The position numbers and the translations under genes are program-made. The notes under the pieces are model-generated. The model was not told the DNA's origin. It did not search any database and saw only the letters and a list, made by a program, of their open reading frames with translations. A stretch of 45,019 bases of DNA from positions 1 through 45,019 of the forward strand of contig JBNKWA010000004.1 of the NCBI GenBank assembly GCA_050299555.1. Reading direction: 5' to 3'. Positions 9,119-17,303 of this stretch are shown here, piece by piece. The stretch comes from JBNKWA01 sp050299555 (GTDB taxonomy: Bacteria > Pseudomonadota > Alphaproteobacteria > Rhodobacterales > Rhodobacteraceae). Each line of letters starts with the position of its first letter. Position 1 is the first letter of the stretch.

Positions 9119-10126
9119 ATGACGAAGCTTCGCTGGGGCATCCTGTCGACCGCCGATATCGGCATGTCCAAGGTCACGCCCGCGATCCAGAAGGGCGGCA
9201 ATTGCGCGGTGGTGGCAATCGCCTCGCGCGATGCGGCCCGGGCCGAGGCGGCGGCCGCAGAGCTGGGCATCCCGCGCGCCCATGGCAGCTACGAGGCGCT
9301 TCTGGCCGACCCCGAGGTGGACGCCATCTACAACCCGCTGCCGAACCATCTGCATGTGGACTGGACGCTGAAGGCGGCCGCGGCGGGCAAGCATGTGCTG
9401 TGCGAAAAGCCGATCGGGCTGGACGCGGCGGACGCGGCGCGGCTGCGCGACCTGCCCGCCGGCATCTGCGTCGCCGAGGCCTTCATGGTCCGCTATCACC
9501 CGCAATGGCTGCGTGCCCGCGAGATCGCCCGCTCGGGGGAGTTGGGCGAGGTGCGCTGCGTGCGGGCCCGGTTCAGCTATTTCAACGACGACCCGGCCAA
9601 TGTCCGCAACATGGCCGATATCGGCGGCGGCGCCATACTGGACATCGGCTGCTACCCGGTCACCGGCGGGCGGTTCTTCTTCGAGGCCGAGCCGAAGCGC
9701 GTGGTGTCGCTGATCGACCGCGACCCTGCCTTCCGCACCGACCGCCAGGCGGCGGTGATCGCCGATTTCGGCGACGGGCGGATGCTGGAATTCATCGTCT
9801 CGACGCAACTGGTGCCGAGCCAGAACATCGAGATCCTCGGCACCCGCGGCCGGGTCGAGATCCTGATCCCCTACAACGCGCCGCAGGGCGAGACGACGGC
9901 GCTGATCGTCGATCCCGGCAGCAGCCTCGACGGTCAGGCGTCGCGGCGCGAGGTGATCCCCGTCAGCGACCAGTATACCCTGCAGGCCGAGACCTTCGCC
10001 GCCGCGGTGCTGTCGGGCCAGCCGCTGCCCTACGGGGTCGACGACGCACTGCGCTCGATGGCGGTGCTCGATGCCATCTTCGAGAGCGAGCGTTCGGGAG
10101 GCTGGGCCCCGGTCGTGGCGCCATGA
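9119..10126 (+). CDS. Gfo/Idh/MocA family NAD(P)-dependent oxidoreductase
   Basis: A 335-residue sugar or cyclitol dehydrogenase. The N-terminal Rossmann fold begins RWGILSTADIGMSKV. The catalytic-lysine motif is CEKPIGL (around residues 96-102), and the C-terminal alpha/beta domain includes GGGAILDIGCYPV. The closest recognised type is the D-xylose 1-dehydrogenase/trans-dihydrodiol dehydrogenase group, but the substrate is not readable. ATG 9119 has an AAGGGAGG ribosome site. A 7-bp inverted repeat at 9077-9098 sits just ahead of it. No sugar transporter is adjacent, unlike the second family member at 43791. Confidence 0.87.
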   Translation: MTKLRWGILSTADIGMSKVTPAIQKGGNCAVVAIASRDAARAEAAAAELGIPRAHGSYEALLADPEVDAIYNPLPNHLHVDWTLKAAAAGKHVLCEKPIGLDAADAARLRDLPAGICVAEAFMVRYHPQWLRAREIARSGELGEVRCVRARFSYFNDDPANVRNMADIGGGAILDIGCYPVTGGRFFFEAEPKRVVSLIDRDPAFRTDRQAAVIADFGDGRMLEFIVSTQLVPSQNIEILGTRGRVEILIPYNAPQGETTALIVDPGSSLDGQASRREVIPVSDQYTLQAETFAAAVLSGQPLPYGVDDALRSMAVLDAIFESERSGGWAPVVAP

Positions 10127-10130
10127 GGGC

Positions 10131-10742
10131 CTAGGCGCCCGGCCGGGCGAAGGCGGCGCGGGCCGCCTCGACCTCGGCGCGCATGGCGCAGTCCGCGACA
10201 TGGTCGTTGACCAGTCCCATGGCCTGCATGAAGGCATAGACCGTGGTGGGGCCGACAAAGCGCCAGCCGCGCTTCTTCAGCTCCTTCGACAGGGCGACGG
10301 ATTCGGGCGAGGTGGAGACGGTCTGCGGTGCGGCCCGGGTCGCCGGATCGGGCTCGTAGCGCCAGACGAAGGCGGCCAGCGATCCCTCGCGCGCCACCAG
10401 CTCGCAGGCCCGGCGGGCGTTGTTGATCACCGCGTCGATCTTGCCGCCGTGGCGGACGATGCCGGCATCGCCCAGCAGGCGCGCGCGGTCGTCCTCGCCG
10501 AAGGCCGCCATCGCCTCGAAGTCGAAGCCGGCGAAGGCGGCACGGAAGTTCTCGCGCTTGGCCAGGATGGTGCGCCAGCTCAGGCCCGACTGGAAGCTTT
10601 CCAGGCACAGCTTCTCGAACAGCCGGCGGTCGTCGCCGACCGGAAAGCCCCATTCGCGGTCGTGATAGTCGAAGAATTCCGGGGCGGCGGCGCACCAGCG
10701 GCAGCGCGGCCGTCCGTCGGGGCCGGGGATGGTGGCGCTCAT
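10131..10742 (-). CDS. tag: DNA-3-methyladenine glycosylase I
   Basis: A 203-residue base-excision repair enzyme that removes 3-methyladenine from alkylated DNA. It shows the family start RCRWCAAAPEFFDYHDREWG, where Cys and His supply two zinc ligands. The C-terminal HVADC gives the other His and Cys, at the spacing known for the E. coli enzyme (His175/Cys179). SFQSGLSW and ILAKRENFRAAF are family hallmarks. Its start overlaps the stop of the YCII gene by 4 bp, so the two are translationally coupled in an operon headed by a TetR regulator. It ends 4 bp from the convergent oxidoreductase. Confidence 0.93.
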   Translation of the reverse strand: MSATIPGPDGRPRCRWCAAAPEFFDYHDREWGFPVGDDRRLFEKLCLESFQSGLSWRTILAKRENFRAAFAGFDFEAMAAFGEDDRARLLGDAGIVRHGGKIDAVINNARRACELVAREGSLAAFVWRYEPDPATRAAPQTVSTSPESVALSKELKKRGWRFVGPTTVYAFMQAMGLVNDHVADCAMRAEVEAARAAFARPGA

Positions 10743-11053
10743 GCGGGCTGCTCCGCCGCGGCACGGCCCGGCACAAGGAAGGCCAGCCGGTCGTCGGCCC
10801 GGGCCGGAGTGATCTCCACGATTTCCGCGCGCACCACGCCCTCGGACACGAACGGGTCGGCCGCGATCCGTGTGCGCAGCGCCTCCAGCGTCGTGTTATG
10901 TGCCAGAATGCCGCCGCCGGCCTGTCGCTGCAGGCCGCCCGCCAGCAGGAAGACGCCATCGTCAAAGCCGCGCCTGAGCCAGGCGTTGTGCCCATCCAGA
11001 TGCTGGCCGGCGCCAGCCTTGTCGTCGGAGAACTTGAGCAAGATCAAGAACAT
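10739..11053 (-). CDS. YCII-domain protein
   Basis: A 104-residue protein beginning MFLILLKFSDDKAGAGQHLDGHN. This is the YCII-related fold: a small ferredoxin-like barrel with a conserved histidine, here in LDGHNAWLRRG. YCII proteins have been linked to various small-molecule reactions but mostly lack an assigned activity. The start at 11053 was chosen for the family N terminus. It lies 10 bp inside the end of the TetR gene, and the stop overlaps tag by 4 bp, so TetR-YCII-tag reads as one transcript. Confidence 0.85.
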   Translation of the reverse strand: MFLILLKFSDDKAGAGQHLDGHNAWLRRGFDDGVFLLAGGLQRQAGGGILAHNTTLEALRTRIAADPFVSEGVVRAEIVEITPARADDRLAFLVPGRAAAEQPA

Positions 11054-11649
11054 TCGAGCCTTTCTTCCATGCTGGTGTGATCGTCCGTTGCGCCGGCTCG
11101 CAGCCATGCGCACATGCGGGCGACCTCGCGGTTGACGTAGTCCTCGTCGCGGAACGCGTTGGCGAGCGCCGCGACACCCTGGCTCCAGGCGAGGGTCCGC
11201 ATCGCCAGTTCATCGGCGCGCGCCGCGTGCCCGAGTGCCGCGAACTGCCGGCGGAGCCATTGCCGGAACAGGGCGAACAGCTTGCCGGCCTCGGGCCGCG
11301 CCCTGTGGTCGAGCTTTGCCAGTTCGGCGTTGAGCGTGCCGACCGGACAGCCATGGAGCATGATCGCGGCCCGGTTGGTGACGAGGATGCGCATGAAGCG
11401 CTCGATGCGCCCGGCGGGGTCGTCCGCCTCCGCGTCCCAGCCGTCGAGCATCTTGCCGGTGTCGGACATGCGCAGTTCGATCACTGCATCAAGGATGTCG
11501 TCCTTGGTCTTGAAATGGTGGTAGAAATTTCCGCGCGAGATGTGCACGGCCGTGGCAATCTCCGAGAACGAGGTATGCTCGAAGCCGTTGCGGTAGAAAA
11601 GCTGGTCGGCGGCTTCGACGATGCGTTCGCGGGTTGTCTTGCCGGGCAT
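11044..11649 (-). CDS. TetR/AcrR-family transcriptional regulator
   Basis: A 201-residue repressor. The N-terminal helix-turn-helix is TSFSEIATAVHISRGNFYHHFKTKDDILD split across residues about 26-54, with the FYHHF recognition-helix pattern. The C-terminal ligand domain includes the TetR_C-type stretch around LVTNRAAIMLHGCPVGTLNAEL. ATG 11649 (MPGKTTRERIVEAA) fits the family; an upstream ATG at 11703 would add 18 residues. A perfect 22-bp palindrome at 11712-11733 lies immediately upstream and is the obvious operator, implying autoregulation and control of YCII and tag. Confidence 0.9.
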   Translation of the reverse strand: MPGKTTRERIVEAADQLFYRNGFEHTSFSEIATAVHISRGNFYHHFKTKDDILDAVIELRMSDTGKMLDGWDAEADDPAGRIERFMRILVTNRAAIMLHGCPVGTLNAELAKLDHRARPEAGKLFALFRQWLRRQFAALGHAARADELAMRTLAWSQGVAALANAFRDEDYVNREVARMCAWLRAGATDDHTSMEERLECS

Positions 11650-11711
11650 GGGGGCGGTTCTTTTCTTCCGGGATGACTGGCGCGACTCGCCGGACAGGCG
11701 CATGCCCCATC

Positions 11712-11733
11712 GATTAGGACGGCCGTCCTAATC
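11712..11733. promoter_or_regulatory. Perfect palindromic operator for the TetR gene
   Basis: Each half reads GATTAGGACGG and its exact complement, giving a 22-bp perfect palindrome centred on GGCC. The size and symmetry are those of TetR-family operators. It is 62 bp upstream of the chosen TetR start (8 bp from the alternative start at 11703), the usual place for an autoregulatory site. Confidence 0.75.
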
Positions 11734-11841
11734 CGTCAATCCCTGTCCGGCCATGAGCAGCCCCCATGAAAGCGGGCGGCGCACACGCGCCGGCGGATGG
11801 GCTGCCTGCCGTATTATCAACTGACCAGGTTGTGGGATGCC

Positions 11842-11917
11842 TGGCGCCCCCAGAGGGACTCGAACCCCCGACCCCCTGATTACAAATCAGATGCTCTACC
11901 AGCTGAGCTATAGGGGC
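11842..11917 (-). tRNA. tRNA-Thr (anticodon UGU)
   Basis: The minus strand reads GCCCCTA (acceptor), D-arm GCTCAGCTGGTAGAGC, anticodon stem TCTGA / TCAGG with loop TTTGTAA, T-arm with TTCGAGT, and TGGGGGC closing the acceptor. All stems pair with only G-T wobbles. The anticodon TGT reads ACA (threonine). The 3' CCA is encoded (11842-11844). A promoter-like pair lies upstream at 11929-11958. Confidence 0.96.
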
Positions 11918-11928
11918 GCGCGTCCGCG

Positions 11929-11958
11929 GTGATAGCCCCGGGCGCGGGACCCGGGCAA
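11929..11958 (-). promoter_or_regulatory. Candidate sigma-70 promoter of tRNA-Thr
   Basis: On the minus strand, TTGCCC (11953-11958) and TATCAC (11929-11934) are separated by 18 bp, and the tRNA begins about 11 nt after the -10 box. The match is moderate. Confidence 0.45.
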
Positions 11959-11967
11959 GCCAATTCT

Positions 11968-11994
11968 CATATCCGACAAGGCTGGTCGGATATG
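11968..11994. promoter_or_regulatory. Inverted repeat upstream of the iron-binding protein gene
   Basis: CATATCCGAC (11968-11977) and its exact complement GTCGGATATG (11985-11994) flank a 7-bp spacer. A TTGACA hexamer follows at 11997-12002, though no convincing -10 box is seen at normal spacing. Position 86 bp before an iron-uptake gene suggests an operator for an iron-responsive regulator. That is inference. Confidence 0.5.
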
Positions 11995-12079
11995 TCTTGA
12001 CATCCCGCCGCCGTGGATGGAAGGGGTATCCCGACCGATTTACTCTGACATTGGTCCCAACTGGAAGGAAGCCGATCCA

Positions 12080-13087
12080 ATGCGCCGCATCGCCCCGTTT
12101 GTCCTCGCCCTCGCGGTTCCGGTCGCAGCCGCCGCGCAGGAGGAGGTGAACCTCTATTCCTCGCGCCACTACGACACCGACGAGCAGCTCTACTCGGACT
12201 TCACCGAAGCCACCGGCATTCAGGTCAACCGCATCGACGGCGATGCCGACGAGCTGATCGCGCGGATGACCTCGGAAGGCGCCAACAGCCCGGCGGATGT
12301 CTTCATCACCGTCGATGCCGGGCGCATCTATCGCGCCGACGCGGCGGGGCTGCTTTCGGCGGTGGACTCGCCGATCCTCGAGGAGCGCATCCCCGCAAGC
12401 CTGCAGCATCCCGACAACCGCTGGTTCGGCGTCTCCACCCGCGCCCGGGTGATCTTCTACAACAAGGAGACGGTGGCCGAGCCGCCGCAGACCTACGCCG
12501 ATCTGGCCGACCCCAGATACGAGGGGCAGGTCTGCGCCCGCTCCGGCACCAACATCTACATGCTGTCGCTTCTGGCCAGCCGCATCGCCCATGACGGCGA
12601 GGAAGCGGCCACCCAATGGGCGCAGGGGCTGAAGGACAACCTGGCCCGCGATCCGCAGGGCGGCGATACCGACCAGCTGAAGGCGATCGTCTCGGGCGAG
12701 TGCGACATCGTGCTGGCCAACACCTACTACTTCGCTCGGGCGCTTGGCGACGAGGTCGACGGCCTGACCGGGCATACCGACAAGATCGGCTGGGTGTTCC
12801 CCGATCAGGACGGCTACGGCACCCATATCAACGTCTCGGCTGTGGCGGTGACCGCCCATGCGCCGCATCGCGAGAACGCCATCAAATTCCTCGAATACCT
12901 CACCACCGAAAAGGCGCAGGAATACTTCGCCTCGGGCAACAACGAGTATCCGGTGGTCGAGGGTGTCGCGATCTCGGCGCCGGTGGCCTCGCTGGGCGAG
13001 TTCAAGGCGGACGATCTGAACCTCTCGGCGCTTGGCGAGTACCAGGCCAAGGCGCAGGAGATCTGGAACGCCGTCGGCTACGAGTGA
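12080..13087 (+). CDS. Fe(3+) ABC transporter periplasmic binding protein (FbpA/FutA type)
   Basis: A 335-residue protein with a Sec signal peptide (MRRIAPFVLALAVPVAAAAQ, cleavage after AAA). The mature start EEVNLYSSRHYDTDEQLY is characteristic of FutA/FbpA ferric-binding proteins. The tyrosine pair typical of iron ligands is in VLANTYYFARAL (around residues 212-223). ATG 12080 has a GGAAGGAA ribosome site at 12063-12070; the frame's first ATG at 12017 lies before the signal peptide and lacks one. The gene is convergent with the permease gene, leaving 4 bp between stops, and no ATPase gene is nearby. Confidence 0.92.
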   Translation: MRRIAPFVLALAVPVAAAAQEEVNLYSSRHYDTDEQLYSDFTEATGIQVNRIDGDADELIARMTSEGANSPADVFITVDAGRIYRADAAGLLSAVDSPILEERIPASLQHPDNRWFGVSTRARVIFYNKETVAEPPQTYADLADPRYEGQVCARSGTNIYMLSLLASRIAHDGEEAATQWAQGLKDNLARDPQGGDTDQLKAIVSGECDIVLANTYYFARALGDEVDGLTGHTDKIGWVFPDQDGYGTHINVSAVAVTAHAPHRENAIKFLEYLTTEKAQEYFASGNNEYPVVEGVAISAPVASLGEFKADDLNLSALGEYQAKAQEIWNAVGYE

Positions 13088-13091
13088 CGTC

Positions 13092-14750
13092 TCAGGCGGG
13101 CGCCGGGCGTGACGCGGTGCCCGCCTTGCGGCGGCCGAGGCCGCGGCAGAGCAGGATCACCGGCAGAAGCCCGAAGGCCATGATGATCAGCGAGGGCAGG
13201 GCGGCCTGGGCCAGCCGCTCGTCCGAGGCCAGCCGGTGCGCCTGCACCGCCAGCGTGTCGAAGTTGAACGGCCGCATGATCAGCGTCGCCGGCAGTTCCT
13301 TCATGATGTCGACGAAGACGATCAGAAGCCCGGTCAGAAAGCTGGTGCGCATGAGCGGCAGGTGCACGCGCGCCAGCATCGACAGGGGCGTCTGGCCGAG
13401 AGTTCGCGCCGCCGCGTCGATCGAGGGGTTGATCGCCGAGGCGCCGGCATCGAAGGCGCCCAGCGCCGCGGCCATGAAGCGCACCATGTAGGCGACCACC
13501 AGAAGCAGGACGGTGCCGGTGAAGAAAAGGCCCGTCGAGATGCCGAAATGCCCGCGCATCCAGGCGTCGAGCGCGTTGTCGACGGCGGCGAAGGGCACCA
13601 GCAGACCCACCGCGATGACCCCGCCCGGCACCGCATAGCCGAGCCCCGCCAGGTGCAGCGTCGCCCGGGTCCATGCACCGCGCCACAGCCGCGCCGAAAA
13701 GCCGATCATCAGCGCCGCCAGCGCGGTGATCACCGCGCCGATTGACGCCAGCATGATCGAATTGCGGGCAAATTCCAGATAGCGCTCGGGCGGCAGGCTG
13801 AAGCCCGAGCGCAGCGCCATCGCGGCAAGGTCCAGCGTCGGCACCAGAAAGCCGAACAGCACCGGCAGCGCGCACAGCGTCATCGCCGCCATGGCGCGCC
13901 AGCCGCTCAGCACATGGCTCGGCCGGGCGGCGGCGCTCTGCCGCAACTGATAGCGCCGGGCGGCGCCGCGCTGCAGCCGCTCCAGCGTCGCCAGCATCAG
14001 CGCGACACCCAGAAGGCACACCGCCAGTTCGGCCGCCGCCACCCGGTCGCCCATCGAGAACCAGGCCTGGTAGATGCCGGTGGCGAAGGTCTGCACCCCG
14101 AAATGCGCCACGGTGCCGTAGTCCGCGATGGTCTCCATCACCGTCAGGATGACGCCGCCGGCGATGGCCGGCCGCGCCAGCGGCAGGCTGACCTGCCAGA
14201 AGGCGGCGAAGGGCGAGCGGCCCAGCACCCGCGCCGCCAGATAGGCGCCGTGGCTCTGCTGCAGGAAGGCGGCGCGGGCCAGCAGGTAGACGTAAGGATA
14301 GAGCACCAGGACCAGCATCGCCGCGGCGCCCGGCAGCGAGCGCACCTCGGGGAACCAGTAGTCGCGTGCGCCCCAGCCGGTGACCGCCCGTAGCGCCGTC
14401 TGCACCGGCCCGGGATGGTCCAGCAGGTCGGTATAGGCATAGGCGAGCACATAGGCCGGAAAGGCCAGCGGCAGGGCGAGGCCGATCTCCAGCACCCGGC
14501 GGCCGGGAAAGCGGCAGACGGTCACCAGCCAGGCGGCGCCGGTGCCGATGGTCGCCGTGCCCAGCGCCACCATGAGTACCAGCTCCAGCGTCGTGGTGGC
14601 GTAGCGCGGCAGGACGGTCGCGGCGAGGCTGGCCCAGCTTGACGTGTTGCCCGCCAGCGCCGCGATGGCCACCGCCAGCATCGGCAGCAGGCACAAGGCT
14701 GCCGCAAGCGAGGCAAGGGCCCGGATCAGCCGCGCGCCCATCAGCGGCAC
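13092..14750 (-). CDS. Ferric iron ABC transporter permease (FbpB type, fused double permease)
   Basis: A 552-residue inner-membrane protein with two repeated BPD-type permease halves, each of about six helices. Coupling (EAA-like) loops are visible as AARVLGRSPFAAFWQVSLPLARPA in the first half and AARTLGQTPLSMLARVHLPLM in the second, both broken here into shorter conserved pieces by sequence divergence. This double-permease form is usual for FbpB/SfuB. The frame opens at a GTG (14750); ATG 14741 is equally plausible. It is convergent with its likely partner binding protein rather than co-transcribed. The ATP-binding subunit is not in the window. Confidence 0.88.
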   Translation of the reverse strand: MPLMGARLIRALASLAAALCLLPMLAVAIAALAGNTSSWASLAATVLPRYATTTLELVLMVALGTATIGTGAAWLVTVCRFPGRRVLEIGLALPLAFPAYVLAYAYTDLLDHPGPVQTALRAVTGWGARDYWFPEVRSLPGAAAMLVLVLYPYVYLLARAAFLQQSHGAYLAARVLGRSPFAAFWQVSLPLARPAIAGGVILTVMETIADYGTVAHFGVQTFATGIYQAWFSMGDRVAAAELAVCLLGVALMLATLERLQRGAARRYQLRQSAAARPSHVLSGWRAMAAMTLCALPVLFGFLVPTLDLAAMALRSGFSLPPERYLEFARNSIMLASIGAVITALAALMIGFSARLWRGAWTRATLHLAGLGYAVPGGVIAVGLLVPFAAVDNALDAWMRGHFGISTGLFFTGTVLLLVVAYMVRFMAAALGAFDAGASAINPSIDAAARTLGQTPLSMLARVHLPLMRTSFLTGLLIVFVDIMKELPATLIMRPFNFDTLAVQAHRLASDERLAQAALPSLIIMAFGLLPVILLCRGLGRRKAGTASRPAPA

Positions 14751-14832
14751 CGCTCCGATCCGGCCGGCGGCCTTCCGGACTGGACCCGGGGCCCGGTTCC
14801 GCTAGCTTTCACGATCAGCAGTTGCAGGAGTA

Positions 14833-15996
14833 ATGTCGATGTCTCAGCCATCGTTCCCAATCCGCCGGCGGACCCTCGCTGCGGCAATCCCGATGCTTCT
14901 TCTCAGCTTTTCGCTCGCGCCACAACCGGGCTTGGCCAGCGACATGCGGCAGACCAGCGCCGGGCGGGTAGAGGTGGAGCGCATGGTGTCGGGGCTGGTC
15001 GAGCCCTGGGCGATCGCCTTTCTGCCGGGGGGCAGCTTTCTGATCACCGAGCGGGACGGGCGGCTGCTGCACTTCACCGCCGGGCGCGGCATCCGGGTCG
15101 CCAACGTGCCCTATGTCTGGGCCAACGGGCAGGGCGGCCTGCTGGACGTGGTGGCGGCGCGGGACTTTGCCACCAGCCGCACCCTCTGGCTGAGCTATGC
15201 CGAGCCGCGCGGCAGCGGCCAGGCGGCGACGACGGTGGCAGCGGCGCGGCTGTCGGATGACGGGCTCGCGCTTGAGGATGTGCGGGTGCTCCTGCGCCAG
15301 GAGCCGCCGAACGCCAAGGGCCAGCATTTCGGCTCGCGCATCGTCGAGGCGCCCGATGGCAAGCTTTTCGTGACCCTGGGCGAGCGCGGCGAGATGGACT
15401 TCGCCCAGCGCCTCGACATGCTGCGCGGCAAGGTGGTGCGGATCAACCGCGACGGCTCGGTGCCGGCGGACAATCCGTTTGTGGACAATCCGGCGGCGCG
15501 GCCCGAGATCTGGAGCCTCGGCCACCGCAATCCGCAAGGCGCGGGGCTGGATCTCGACGGCAGGCTGGTGACGGTGGAACACGGCGCCAAGGGCGGCGAC
15601 GAGGTCAACTACCCCGAGCCGGGGCTGAACTATGGCTGGCCGGTCATCACCTACGGCGTCAACTATGACGGCCGCAAGATCGGCGTCGGCACCCACCGCG
15701 ACGGGCTGGAGCAGCCGGCCTGGTACTGGGACCCCTCCATCGCCCCCTCGGGACTGATGGTCTATTCCGGCCGGCTGTTCCCGGACTGGAAGGGCAACAT
15801 CTTCATCGGCTCGCTGAAGTTCGATTTCATCTCCAGGCTGGAGCTGCGGGACGGTCACGTGGTCGAGGTCGAGCGGCTGCTGGAAGGCGACTATGCCCGC
15901 ATCCGCGACATTCGCGAGGCGCCGGACGGGTCGATCTGGTTTCTGTCCGTCGGCGACGGGGCGGCCTATCGCATCACCCCGGGCAAGGGCGCCTGA
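14833..15996 (+). CDS. PQQ-dependent sugar dehydrogenase (soluble aldose dehydrogenase, YliI type)
   Basis: A 387-residue six-bladed beta-propeller of the glucose/sorbosone dehydrogenase family. A signal peptide (residues 1-36, ending LGLAS-like at GLAS) sends it to the periplasm. Family motifs are VEPWAIAFLPGG, ITERDGRL, GGLLDV, LGERGEM, SLGHRNPQG and GGDEVNYPEPGLNYGWP. It would oxidise aldose sugars using PQQ. ATG 14833 follows AGGAG closely. The gene stands alone, divergent from the iron permease and convergent with the thiolase. Confidence 0.9.
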   Translation: MSMSQPSFPIRRRTLAAAIPMLLLSFSLAPQPGLASDMRQTSAGRVEVERMVSGLVEPWAIAFLPGGSFLITERDGRLLHFTAGRGIRVANVPYVWANGQGGLLDVVAARDFATSRTLWLSYAEPRGSGQAATTVAAARLSDDGLALEDVRVLLRQEPPNAKGQHFGSRIVEAPDGKLFVTLGERGEMDFAQRLDMLRGKVVRINRDGSVPADNPFVDNPAARPEIWSLGHRNPQGAGLDLDGRLVTVEHGAKGGDEVNYPEPGLNYGWPVITYGVNYDGRKIGVGTHRDGLEQPAWYWDPSIAPSGLMVYSGRLFPDWKGNIFIGSLKFDFISRLELRDGHVVEVERLLEGDYARIRDIREAPDGSIWFLSVGDGAAYRITPGKGA

Positions 15997-16035
15997 GCCG
16001 GGCAGGGCACGGGCGCCCGATCCCGTCCCGTCCGG

Positions 16036-16073
16036 GCCGCTCCCCACCCGCCCACCCTCGCGCCCCGGACCGG
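16036..16073. repeat. Dispersed C-rich intergenic repeat, copy A (G-quadruplex on minus strand)
   Basis: The plus strand carries CCCC-A-CCC-G-CCC-A-CCC (16042-16057), so the minus strand has four G-runs with single-base loops. The following CCCACCCTCGCGCCCCGG (16051-16068) is identical to the reverse complement of the copy near 31423-31440, and differs by one base from the copy near the window end. Confidence 0.6.
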
Positions 16074-16103
16074 GCGGTATCGGGCGCGGGCAGGCCGCGG
16101 CCG

Positions 16104-17288
16104 CTAGGCCCGCTCGATGGCCATGGCGGTGCCCTCGCCGCCGCCGATGCAGATCGCCGCCAGCCCGCGGCCGAGCCCGTGTGCCTCGAGCGCGTTCAGC
16201 AGCGTCACCAGGATCCGCGCCCCCGAGGCGCCGATGGGATGGCCGAGCGCGCAGGCGCCGCCATGCACGTTGAGCTTGTCGCGGGGCACGCCGGTCTCGG
16301 CCATGAAGGCCATGGGCACCACGGCGAAGGCCTCGTTGACCTCGAAAAGGTCCACCTCCGCCATGCTCCAGCCGAGCTTCTGCAGCAGCTTTTGCGCCGC
16401 CGGCACCGGTGCGGTGGTGAACAGCCCCGGCGCCTGGGCGTGGCTGGCATGGCCCAGCACCCGCGCCCGGACCGGCAGCCCCCTGGCCCGGGCGGTACTT
16501 TCGCGCATCATCACCAGCGCCGCCGCCCCGTCGGAGATCGACGAGGAATTGGCCGCCGTCACCGTACCGCCCTCGCGGAAGGCGGGCTTGAGGCCGGGGA
16601 TCTTCTCGGGCCGCGCGGTGCGCGGCTGTTCGTCCTCGGCCACCACCGCCTCGCCCTTGCGCGACCTGACCGTGACCGGCGCGATCTCGGCCGCCAGCCG
16701 CCCCGACCCCGCCGCCTCCAGCGCCCGGCTGAGCGAGCCCAGCGCGAAGTCGTCCTGGGCGGCGCGGGTGAACTGATAGGCCGAGGCGCAGTCCTCGGCG
16801 AAGGTGCCCATCAGCCGGCCCTTGTCATAGGCATCCTCGAGCCCGTCGAGGAACATGTGGTCCAGCGCCGCCGCATGGCCCATCCGGGCGCCGCCGCGCA
16901 TCTTCGGCAACAGGTACGGCGCGTTCGACATGCTCTCCATGCCGCCGGCCACCACGATCTCGCCATTGCCGAGCGACAGCTGGTCGAAGGCCACCATCGC
17001 CGCCTTCATCCCCGAGCCGCACATCTTGTTCAGCGTCGTCGCCGGCACGCCCTCGCCCAGGCCGGCCGCAAAGCCCGCCTGCCGCGCCGGCGCCTGGCCC
17101 TGGCCGGCCGGCAGCACGCAGCCCATGACAAGCTCGTCCACCGCCTCGGCCGGCACCCCGGCCCGGTCCAGCGCCGCGGCGATGGCGGCCCCGCCCAGGT
17201 CGGCCGCCGGCAGCGGCGACAGCGTGCCCTGAAAGCCGCCCAGCGCGGTGCGCGCGGCACCGGCAATGACGATCGGATCACCGGACAT
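16104..17288 (-). CDS. Acetyl-CoA acetyltransferase (thiolase II)
   Basis: A 394-residue biosynthetic-type thiolase. The acyl-accepting cysteine is in NKMCGSGMKA (around residue 89), the active-site histidine in EVNEAFAVVPMAF context, and the second cysteine in GGACALGHPIGASGARI. It condenses or cleaves acetoacetyl-CoA. The gene lies 15 bp downstream of a GlxA-type regulator gene on the same strand, so the two may be co-transcribed. It is convergent with the PQQ dehydrogenase across 107 bp holding a G-quadruplex-forming repeat. Confidence 0.93.
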   Translation of the reverse strand: MSGDPIVIAGAARTALGGFQGTLSPLPAADLGGAAIAAALDRAGVPAEAVDELVMGCVLPAGQGQAPARQAGFAAGLGEGVPATTLNKMCGSGMKAAMVAFDQLSLGNGEIVVAGGMESMSNAPYLLPKMRGGARMGHAAALDHMFLDGLEDAYDKGRLMGTFAEDCASAYQFTRAAQDDFALGSLSRALEAAGSGRLAAEIAPVTVRSRKGEAVVAEDEQPRTARPEKIPGLKPAFREGGTVTAANSSSISDGAAALVMMRESTARARGLPVRARVLGHASHAQAPGLFTTAPVPAAQKLLQKLGWSMAEVDLFEVNEAFAVVPMAFMAETGVPRDKLNVHGGACALGHPIGASGARILVTLLNALEAHGLGRGLAAICIGGGEGTAMAIERA

Positions 17289-17303
17289 CGGCCTGCCCTC
17301 CGC

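Noticed and set aside
11777..11792. CGGCGC-ACAC-GCGCCG hairpin as tRNA-Thr terminator
   Set aside because: It has no T-run on the minus strand and lies about 50 bp past the tRNA; such small GC hairpins are common in this genome, so I did not list it as a feature.
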